Assembly: GCA_025350445.1 (NCBI GenBank)
Contig: JANXXV010000829.1
Span: 1 to 13,207 of the forward strand
Source: Bryobacteraceae bacterium
Lineage (GTDB): Bacteria; Acidobacteriota; Terriglobia; Bryobacterales; Bryobacteraceae
Reading direction: 5' to 3'
DNA: 13,207 bases
The first letter of the stretch is position 1. Each line of letters starts with the position of its first letter. Positions 1-5,446 of the stretch are shown in pieces. A program made the translations under genes and the position numbers. A model generated the notes under the pieces. The model saw nothing but the letters and a program-made list of their open reading frames with translations, was not told where the DNA came from and did not search any database.

Positions 1-73
1 GCCACAGCGAGTTGCGTATGGTCTCGCCGACGGCCGAATGTTCGGCCCACTCGAAGAAAGGCAGCAAAGACAT
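1..73 (-). CDS. Second DUF6644-like membrane protein, 3'-truncated by the window edge
   Basis: Reading the minus strand from the ATG at 73-71 gives 24 residues beginning MSLLPFFEWAEHS and ending ETIRNSLW before the window ends. The start closely resembles the N-terminus of the neighbouring gene (MSLLGFCEWLAKTP ... HESIWAY), so the two appear to be tandem paralogues. A Shine-Dalgarno-like AGGAG overlaps the stop codon of the upstream gene (83-90) about 11 nt before the ATG, which suggests translation from the same mRNA. Only the cytoplasmic or interfacial N-terminus is visible; no membrane segment is reached. Function is unknown, and the assignment rests on similarity to the neighbour. Confidence 0.6.
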   Translation of the reverse strand, partial: MSLLPFFEWAEHSAVGETIRNSLW

Positions 74-87
74 GAGAAGGTCGTCTC

Positions 88-585
88 CTAGTCGAACCAG
101 TTATAGGCGATCATCCGTCCGGCGACGACGATGCCCGCCCACAGCGTGAGAGACAAGCCCCCGGCTATCCTGGCCCGTTTTGGCGGGACAGGATCGAGGT
201 CCCATTCTGCCACGCGCCGGTAGATGGTCGAGTGAAAAAACCAGGCATTCAGGCCGGACAGTATCAGCATGGCAACCTTGAGGCGGAAGAAGATATTCTG
301 GAAGGTCCTCACCGGGATGGCGTAGAAGAGAAGCGCTCCGCTCGCAACCATCAGGACGAAGCCCGCCACGGCCCACGGTATCAGACGCCCGGTAACCTCG
401 GAAAGCGGAGTACTTCGCAACGTGACACCTAGTAGCCGCAGGTCCAGCATGGTGGTCAGTCCTAGAAATAGACATAACGATAAGACGTGGACCGACTCGA
501 CGATGGGATATGCCCAGATGGATTCGTGTAGCTCAATACTCCAGGGTGTTTTTGCCAGCCATTCGCAGAATCCGAGGAGAGACAT
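88..585 (-). CDS. Small four-helix integral membrane protein, DUF6644-like
   Basis: The product is about 165 residues. It has four hydrophobic segments at roughly 24-47, 69-91, 100-120 and 139-160, with short loops. I chose the ATG at 585-583 because MSLLGFCEWLAKTP matches the start of the tandem paralogue immediately downstream. The frame is open further upstream to 675, but that extension is a basic, low-complexity stretch unlike a family N-terminus. No convincing Shine-Dalgarno precedes 585. Histidines sit in or near helix 1 (ESVHVLSL) and helix 3 (WFFHSTIY) and could bind a metal or haem, but that is conjecture. The layout resembles proteins annotated DUF6644, whose role is not known to me. 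The stop is 14 bp before the next start, so the two are probably co-transcribed. Confidence 0.6.
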   Translation of the reverse strand: MSLLGFCEWLAKTPWSIELHESIWAYPIVESVHVLSLCLFLGLTTMLDLRLLGVTLRSTPLSEVTGRLIPWAVAGFVLMVASGALLFYAIPVRTFQNIFFRLKVAMLILSGLNAWFFHSTIYRRVAEWDLDPVPPKRARIAGGLSLTLWAGIVVAGRMIAYNWFD

Positions 586-906
586 ACTTGGTGGAGAATA
601 ACACAACCTGTAGGAGCCGGCAGGCCTGGGTTTCTTCCGCCCCTTGTACTTCGATCGGGGTTTCTGTTGCGCCACTTAGTTATGACTCAGAAGGGGTAGG
701 AGAGCTTTCATCGAAGCGATGGCGCGGATTGATATGAGACCGAGGCTGAGGTGGCGTGGTGGCCTTCATGGCGTGGGGGCCAAGGTCCAACAATATGTGC
801 CGGTTGCCCTAATTCGATCGCTTCTACCCAAGGGACGAATGCTCTCGGTTGCGCGGCGACCCTGGACGAATGCTTTGGTATGGGGAATCGCCCGGCGCGG
901 AAAGCT
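586..906. other. Intergenic stretch with no recognisable gene
   Basis: This stretch lies between the start of the minus-strand membrane protein gene and the plus-strand vapC remnant. Short open frames exist on both strands, but none resembles a protein family I know or has a good ribosome-binding site. The only structure I see is an 11-base direct repeat, GGACGAATGCT, at 833-843 and 864-874. The segment next to the minus-strand start should contain that operon's promoter, but no clear -35/-10 pair stands out. Confidence 0.5.
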
Positions 907-1192
907 ATGATCCTCTCCAGCTTGCGGGCAATTCTCGACAGTGTTGCCTTCGAAGCCGAACGCTCGGGTCTCAAGGCCTCTCCGTTCCTCAAACAGCTCG
1001 CTGAAACGGAAGACTTTCTATGTTCGATTACGGTTGCCGAATTGGCACACGGAATCTACCGGGCGCCCACCAGTTAGAGCGGCAGGGTTGGCAGATTTGC
1101 GCCGGTACTCTACCGCCGGCGTTACCATTTCCTGCGACGATCTGTTGACTGGGGCGTATGTGTTTGCTGTGAAATTCACGGCGTGGGTCTGA
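907..1192 (+). pseudogene. Decayed VapC-like PIN-domain toxin remnant
   Basis: Frame 1 from the ATG at 907 reads MILSSLRAILDS, then AERSGLKASPFLKQLAE and ITVAELAHGIYRAP, before a stop at 1075-1077. This matches the first third of VapC-type PIN ribonucleases: the ILDS aspartate and the AELAHGI glutamate are both acidic-site positions. After about 1078 the similarity resumes in a different frame (frame 2, to the stop at 1190-1192) with GVTISCDDLLTGA, which corresponds to the later PIN motif VTxxxxDLLxGA. About 50 residues between the two halves are missing. The gene therefore carries an internal deletion plus a frameshift and cannot encode a working nuclease. No antitoxin gene is visible upstream. 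Family assignment is by motif recognition only. Confidence 0.65.
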
Positions 1193-1241
1193 TCTCGTGC
1201 TTGTGCTTTTTCGGAGCCCAGCGCCGCCAATTTACGCTTGT

Positions 1242-1285
1242 GCGCGACCAGGGGGTCGCGCGCAGACAAGGGCGTCTGCGCCACC
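1242..1285. repeat. Double-hairpin (REP-like) repeat, intergenic copy
   Basis: Two perfect GC-rich inverted repeats lie back to back. The first has an 8-bp stem at 1242-1249 and 1254-1261 (GCGCGACC paired with GGTCGCGC) and the loop AGGG. The second has an 8-bp stem at 1260-1267 and 1274-1281 (GCGCAGAC paired with GTCTGCGC) and the loop AAGGGC. The two stems share two bases. A CACC tail follows. The same two modules, with different stem bases but the same loop types and tail, recur inside the GT39 gene at 8618-8661. No U-run follows, so this is not a standard intrinsic terminator. Confidence 0.75.
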
Positions 1286-1302
1286 GCCCGGGATTGTTGT
1301 AT

Positions 1303-1343
1303 TCTCATGTTTGCTTTTTGTGCTCTCATGTTTGCCTTTTGTG
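1303..1343. repeat. 21-bp tandem duplication
   Basis: A 20-base sequence, TCTCATGTTTGCTTTTTGTG, at 1303-1322 is repeated at 1324-1343 with one mismatch, giving a period of 21. It lies about 20 bp after the double-hairpin repeat and is not in a supported coding region. The pair is short and could be recent slippage. Confidence 0.75.
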
Positions 1344-1349
1344 GTGAAG

Positions 1350-1398
1350 CCCGATAGTATGAATACTTCGGGGGTACCCCATTGTGGGGAGTACAATG
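1350..1398 (+). promoter_or_regulatory. Cluster of dyads upstream of the bactofilin gene (possible operator/promoter)
   Basis: Four inverted repeats overlap in 49 bp. (a) CCCGA-T-AGTAT-GA-ATACT-TCGGG at 1350-1372, with one bulged T. (b) The palindrome GGGGTACCCC at 1371-1380. (c) CCCC-ATTGT-GGGG at 1377-1389. (d) CATTGT-N7-ACAATG at 1380-1398. The right arm of (d) overlaps TACAAT (1392-1397), which resembles a -10 box, but there is no good -35. An AAGGAG at 1405-1410 follows, before the ATG at 1421. The 2-nt loop of (a) suits a protein-binding dyad better than an RNA hairpin. The regulator is unknown. Confidence 0.4.
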
Positions 1399-1420
1399 AC
1401 CTCGAAGGAGCTAGACCGGA

Positions 1421-1960
1421 ATGTGGAATCGTAAAAAAGACGAAGAATTGCCCCCAAGACCGGTGCCAGTCCATCTGGCTCCGGCACAACAATTTAAGGA
1501 AGGAATCCCAATGTCGACATCGCCCAACCGCAGTTTTGAGCCGCCGTCGCAGGTGACGTCCGGTTCCGCCACCATCGGCAAAGCCGTGATGGTAAAAGGC
1601 CAGATCTACAGCAGGGAAGACCTTGTTATCGACGGTGAAGTGGAAGGCACCGTGGATGTGCAGGAACACCGCCTGACCGTTGGGCCCAACGGAAAAGTGG
1701 TCGCCGGCATCAAGGCGCGCGAGATCGTGGTTCTGGGCGCGATCCAGGGCAACGTTGAGGCGGCCGATAAGATTGATATTCGCAAGGATGCCAAGCTGGT
1801 TGGAGATATCAAGGCCGCGCGCATCGTAATTGAAGACGGCGCGTACTTCAAGGGAAGTATCGATATTGTCAGGGCGGAACCTGCCAAGCAGCAGCCCGTT
1901 TCTCAAAAGGCGCCTCAGCCGCCGGCTCCCCTTGCGGCTAGTGCTTCCGATAAACGATAG
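1421..1960 (+). CDS. Bactofilin (polymer-forming cytoskeletal protein)
   Basis: The 179-residue product has the bactofilin (DUF583) pattern. A short polar N-terminus (MWNRKKDEELPPR) is followed by a right-handed beta-helix core at about 45-155, with repeating short beta segments such as GKAVMVKGQIYSRED, GEVEGTVDVQEHRLTVG, GKVVAGIKAREIVVLG and KLVGDIKAARIVIEDG. A Pro/Ala/Gln-rich C-terminal tail completes it. Bactofilins self-assemble without nucleotide into membrane-associated filaments that act as scaffolds for cell-shape or envelope enzymes. I chose the ATG at 1421, preceded by AAGGAG with about 10 nt spacing. An internal ATG at 1511 with GGAAGG upstream is a plausible second start that would remove the basic N-terminus. 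The methyltransferase-like gene follows after 33 bp, and no terminator is seen between them. Confidence 0.92.
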   Translation: MWNRKKDEELPPRPVPVHLAPAQQFKEGIPMSTSPNRSFEPPSQVTSGSATIGKAVMVKGQIYSREDLVIDGEVEGTVDVQEHRLTVGPNGKVVAGIKAREIVVLGAIQGNVEAADKIDIRKDAKLVGDIKAARIVIEDGAYFKGSIDIVRAEPAKQQPVSQKAPQPPAPLAASASDKR

Positions 1961-1993
1961 GCTCGTTAGTTCTCTGATTTCAAGGGAGAAGTA

Positions 1994-2686
1994 TTGTTTA
2001 AAGACCGGCTGAAGACGATTCTGCGCGGTTCCTCCGCTGGCGGAACGTCTACTCCCAGTGCAACTCTTCCCGGTCCTTCGGCTCGCTCGGGAATGGTGAC
2101 CGGCCCCGCCTACACGCGTCATAGCAATGGGCTGGACCAGTTCTTTTCTTCGCTGCGCGGTCAGGCCGGGCTGAACATCCTGGATTTTGCCGGTGCAAGC
2201 CAAGCCAACATCAGCTTTATCACCAACCTGGGGCACCGGCTATCTTCGGAAGATTATCTCCGCTCTTTGGAGATTACTTTTGGCGATGAACATTTCTACG
2301 AGAATCAGGACGACCCGGACCAGGCTGCGAAGTTTCTGCACGACAACTTGAATTTTCCGGAAGGCCATTTCGACGGCGCCCTGGTTTGGGATGCGCTGCA
2401 GTTTCTTTCGCCGCCGTTGTTAAAGGCGACGGTGGAACGGTTGCACTCGATCTTGCGGCCCGGGTCAAGTCTGTTGGCGTTCTTCCATGCCGATGAGAAA
2501 GCGGCGCAGGTGCCGTTGTACAACTACCGGATTTCCGATGAGAAGACGCTGCTGCTGACTCCGCGCGGTTCGCGAAAGCGGGCGCAGTTCTTCAACAATC
2601 GCGGCCTTGAGAAACTGTTTCACGACCAGACGGTGAAGTTCTTTCTTACGCGCGATAGCTTGCGTGAGATCATCGTCCGGCGGTAG
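1994..2686 (+). CDS. Divergent class I SAM-dependent methyltransferase-like protein
   Basis: The 230-residue product starts at TTG (1994), with GGGAG about 5-6 nt upstream. The first 40 residues are Ser/Gly/Pro-rich and probably disordered. Residues of about 58-90 (LNILDFAGASQANISFI ... GHRLSSEDYL) sit where methyltransferase motif I and the following acidic strand belong, but the usual GxGxG loop is replaced by FAGASQAN. The stretch FDGALVWDALQFLSPP followed by LLKATVERLHSILRPGSSLLAFFHADE matches the motif IV and motif V/VI region of type 11 methyltransferases. The C-terminal part is basic (SRKRAQFF, LREIIVRR). The substrate is unknown. The position between a bactofilin and lysS suggests co-expression but gives no target. 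It could also be a catalytically dead fold; a hydrolase or kinase is unlikely. Confidence 0.65.
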   Translation: MFKDRLKTILRGSSAGGTSTPSATLPGPSARSGMVTGPAYTRHSNGLDQFFSSLRGQAGLNILDFAGASQANISFITNLGHRLSSEDYLRSLEITFGDEHFYENQDDPDQAAKFLHDNLNFPEGHFDGALVWDALQFLSPPLLKATVERLHSILRPGSSLLAFFHADEKAAQVPLYNYRISDEKTLLLTPRGSRKRAQFFNNRGLEKLFHDQTVKFFLTRDSLREIIVRR

Positions 2687-2691
2687 CCCGC

Positions 2692-2697
2692 TATAAT
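2692..2697 (+). promoter_or_regulatory. Perfect -10 hexamer (TATAAT) before lysS
   Basis: TATAAT lies in the 28-bp gap after the methyltransferase stop and 17 bp before the TTG start of lysS. A transcript starting about 7 bp downstream would begin at the AGGAG ribosome-binding site, leaving only about 11 nt of leader. No good -35 is found 16-19 bp upstream, so this is a weak call for an internal promoter. Confidence 0.35.
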
Positions 2698-2714
2698 TTC
2701 TTGAGGAGAATCTA

Positions 2715-4217
2715 TTGTCGTTAGAACAGGATCTCCTGAAGCAGCGCCTGCAGCGCATTCAGGAAATCGAAGCATTGGGGTTCCGGGCCTACGGGCAGCG
2801 ATTTGAATTCACCCACACCGTCCCGCGGATTCTGGCTGAACATGGAGCGAAGACATCCGAAGAGCTGGCGGCGCCGGTTCAGGTTCGCATTGCCGGGCGG
2901 ATTCTGACCATCCGCCGCATGGGCAAGGCGGGCTTCCTGACACTGAGCCAGAGCGGCGAGCGGTTACAGATTTATATCAAGAAAGACGCGATTTCGGAAA
3001 CGGATTATGCGCTCTACGCGTTACTGGATCTGGGCGATATTATCGGCGCCGAGGGTTACTTGTTCCGCACGCGGACCGGCGAATTGAGCATCCATGTGGA
3101 GAAGCTTTTCTTCCTGGCGAAGACGCTGCTCTCCATGCCGGAAAAGTGGCACGGCCTGGAAGATGTGGAAACGCGCTACCGGCAGCGCTATCTGGATTTG
3201 ATTGCGAATCCGGAAGTGGGCAAGGTGTTTGTGACGCGGGCCAAAGTGATCGCGTCGTTACGGCGGCAATTGGAAGCGCGCGGGTTTTTGGAAGTGGAAA
3301 CGCCTATGATGCAGTCTCTCTATGGCGGCGCGACGGCGCGCCCTTTTACTACGCATCACAATACGCTCGACGTCGATCTCTATCTGCGCATTGCGCCCGA
3401 ATTGTACTTGAAGCGGCTGGTGGTGGGCGGGATCGAGCGCGTGTTTGAGATCAACAAGAACTTCCGCAACGAAGGCGTCTCCACGCATCACAATCCCGAG
3501 TTCACGATGTTGGAGTTTTATCAGGCCTACACGGATTATCACGGGCTGATGGATCTATCGGCCGAGTTGCTGCGGCAGACTGCGATTGATGCTACGGGCG
3601 GGACGCAGGTTCCGTATCAGGGCGCCATCCTCGACTTCGACAACATCCGCCGCTTCAGCATGCGCGAAGCGGTGATTGAGTTTTGGAAAGATGCGGACCG
3701 CCCGGCCATGGAGCAGGTGAAGGACCCGGCGTGGCTGGCGCTACATTCGCACGCGCCGTCGGCCGGCGAAAAGCTTACGGATATTTTTGAACGCATCGTC
3801 GAATCGCAGTTGATTCAACCGGTGATGGTTTACGACTATCCGGTGGAGACATCTCCGCTATCGAAGAACAAGCACGATGAACCGGCGATGGTGGAGCGGT
3901 TTGAGATCTACATTGCCGGGATGGAAATCGGCAATGCGTACACCGAGTTGAACGACCCGCAGGAGCAGCGGCGGCGTTTCGAGATGCAGATTGCGATGGG
4001 CGAGAAGGGCAACGAAGAGGCGCATCGCATGGATGAAGACTATTTGCGGGCGCTCTGCTACGGCATGCCGCCGACCGGTGGCGAGGGCATTGGCATCGAC
4101 CGGCTGACGATGGTGCTGAGTAACTCGCGGTCCATTCGAGACGTGATTCTGTTTCCGCAGCTTCGTCCGGAAGGGCCGATTGGAATCGCAGACGATCTGC
4201 GCAGCGCTGAGTTGTGA
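2715..4217 (+). CDS. lysS: Lysyl-tRNA synthetase, class II
   Basis: The 500-residue protein charges tRNA-Lys with lysine in the cytosol. An N-terminal OB-fold anticodon-binding domain spans about 50-150 (VRIAGRILTIRRMGKAGFLTL ... GDIIGAEGYLFRT). It is followed by the class II catalytic core: the motif 1 region around FLEVETPMM, motif 2 with FEINKNFRNEG (FRNE at 250-253), and motif 3 with GEGIGIDRL (456-463, arginine at 463) followed by SIRDVILFPQLRPE. Length and motifs are those of a complete bacterial LysRS. Translation probably starts at TTG 2715, six bases after AGGAG; this start gives the expected short N-terminus. The stop overlaps the start of the next gene by 4 bp, so translation of the permease is likely coupled to lysS. 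Confidence 0.97.
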   Translation: MSLEQDLLKQRLQRIQEIEALGFRAYGQRFEFTHTVPRILAEHGAKTSEELAAPVQVRIAGRILTIRRMGKAGFLTLSQSGERLQIYIKKDAISETDYALYALLDLGDIIGAEGYLFRTRTGELSIHVEKLFFLAKTLLSMPEKWHGLEDVETRYRQRYLDLIANPEVGKVFVTRAKVIASLRRQLEARGFLEVETPMMQSLYGGATARPFTTHHNTLDVDLYLRIAPELYLKRLVVGGIERVFEINKNFRNEGVSTHHNPEFTMLEFYQAYTDYHGLMDLSAELLRQTAIDATGGTQVPYQGAILDFDNIRRFSMREAVIEFWKDADRPAMEQVKDPAWLALHSHAPSAGEKLTDIFERIVESQLIQPVMVYDYPVETSPLSKNKHDEPAMVERFEIYIAGMEIGNAYTELNDPQEQRRRFEMQIAMGEKGNEEAHRMDEDYLRALCYGMPPTGGEGIGIDRLTMVLSNSRSIRDVILFPQLRPEGPIGIADDLRSAEL

Positions 4218-5440
4218 TTGGCGGTTTTGAGCTTTTCGTTGCCGGGCGGTATCTGCGCGCCAAGCGCAAGCAAGCTGTGATATCCGTCATCACGGTGATT
4301 TCGATTCTGGGCGTCGCCGCCGGAGTGATGGCATTGGTCGTTGCGCTGGCCATCACCAATGGGTTCCGCGATACGCTGCAGCGGAATTTGCTGGGCGCCA
4401 CCGCGCATGTCAGCATTCTTGAAAAAGAACCAGGCGCGGGAATGGGCAATTGGCGCGAGTTGGCGGCGAAACTTCGCCAGGTGCCCCACGTCACGGCCGC
4501 GACACCTACGCTCTATGGCACGGTGCTGTTCACCGGACCTATTCAATCCACCGGCGGAATTTTGAAGGGCGTCGATCCGCGGCAGAGCGATATTCTGTCG
4601 CATTTGAAACAGGGTTCTATCGACGGATTAAAGCGAAGCTCGGGTCTGCCGGGAATTATTCTGGGAACGAAACTGGCCACCAGCACCGGGATGATGCTGG
4701 ACAGCGTGGTACACGTGATCAGCCCGCAGGGTGAGTTGACGCCGTTCGGACCCAGGCTAAAGCAGCATGATTTTCGCGTGGCGGGCATCTTTGAAACCGG
4801 CTTCTATGAATTGGACGCGAACTGGGCGTACGTTTCGCTGCCTTCCGCGCAGAACGTACTCTCCGTGGACGATGTGGTGAATTCCATTGAGTTGAAAGTG
4901 GACGATGTGGATAGCGCTCCGGATGTGGCGAAGGCAGCGGAGGCAGCGCTGGGGAATCCGGCACTGGCGGCGACAAACTGGAAAGAACAGAACAAGCCCA
5001 TCATGAACGCGTTGCGGACTGAGAAGATTGTCACCATCGTGACCATCGGTTTGATTCAACTGGTGGCGGCGCTGAATATTCTGATCGCGCTGATCATGAT
5101 GGTGATGGAGAAGTATCGGGACATCGCGATTCTGATGTCGATGGGCGCGCGGCATCAGCAGATCCGGAAGATTTTCATGATCCAGGGCGTGCTGATCGGC
5201 ATGGTGGGAACGGTGATCGGGCTCGTCAGCGGCTATGCAATTTGCTACTTCGCCGACCGCTTCCGCTGGATCCGGCTGGATGAAGAGGTCTACTCGTTGA
5301 GCTTCGTGCCCTTCGATCCGCGATGGACAGACGCATTGTGGATTGCAACCATGGCGATTGCCGTGAGCTTCTTCGCGACGCTGTATCCGGCGCGGAACGC
5401 CACGAAGATTTTGCCCGTGGAAGCGCTGCGGTATGAGTAG
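4214..5440 (+). CDS. LolC/LolE-type ABC transporter permease (FtsX family)
   Basis: The 408-residue protein has one N-terminal membrane helix (about 20-48) after the typical start ELFVAGRYLRAKRKQAVISV. A large periplasmic domain spans about 50-270, and three C-terminal helices lie near 272-297, 320-345 and 372-395. The cytoplasmic coupling segment (KYRDIAILMSMGARHQQIRKIF) lies between helices two and three. This is the architecture of LolC/LolE, which extract lipoproteins from the inner membrane for delivery to the outer membrane together with the ATPase LolD. No lolD is present in this window, so the ATPase must be encoded elsewhere. The start is GTG at 4214, overlapping the lysS stop as GTGA. 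The length is normal for the family. The related MacB-type permeases are less likely because the N-terminal ATPase domain is absent. Confidence 0.88.
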   Translation: MIGGFELFVAGRYLRAKRKQAVISVITVISILGVAAGVMALVVALAITNGFRDTLQRNLLGATAHVSILEKEPGAGMGNWRELAAKLRQVPHVTAATPTLYGTVLFTGPIQSTGGILKGVDPRQSDILSHLKQGSIDGLKRSSGLPGIILGTKLATSTGMMLDSVVHVISPQGELTPFGPRLKQHDFRVAGIFETGFYELDANWAYVSLPSAQNVLSVDDVVNSIELKVDDVDSAPDVAKAAEAALGNPALAATNWKEQNKPIMNALRTEKIVTIVTIGLIQLVAALNILIALIMMVMEKYRDIAILMSMGARHQQIRKIFMIQGVLIGMVGTVIGLVSGYAICYFADRFRWIRLDEEVYSLSFVPFDPRWTDALWIATMAIAVSFFATLYPARNATKILPVEALRYE

Positions 5441-5446
5441 GCCGCT

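Noticed and set aside
643..709. Short minus-strand peptide frame MKALLPLLSHN ending near 675
   Set aside because: Eleven codons only, with no supporting context; likely chance.
719..910. Small plus-strand open frame before the vapC remnant, considered as an antitoxin
   Set aside because: The product is Arg/Gly/Trp-rich with no ribbon-helix-helix or AbrB-like pattern and no good ribosome-binding site.
1242..1281. Intrinsic transcription terminator
   Set aside because: The hairpins are strong but no T-rich tract follows on either strand next to the stems, and the element recurs within a gene.
1232..2236. Long minus-strand open frame opposite the bactofilin and methyltransferase starts
   Set aside because: It runs antisense to two well-supported genes, has no ribosome-binding site or family resemblance, and its His/Arg-rich composition is typical of an antisense frame in GC-rich DNA.
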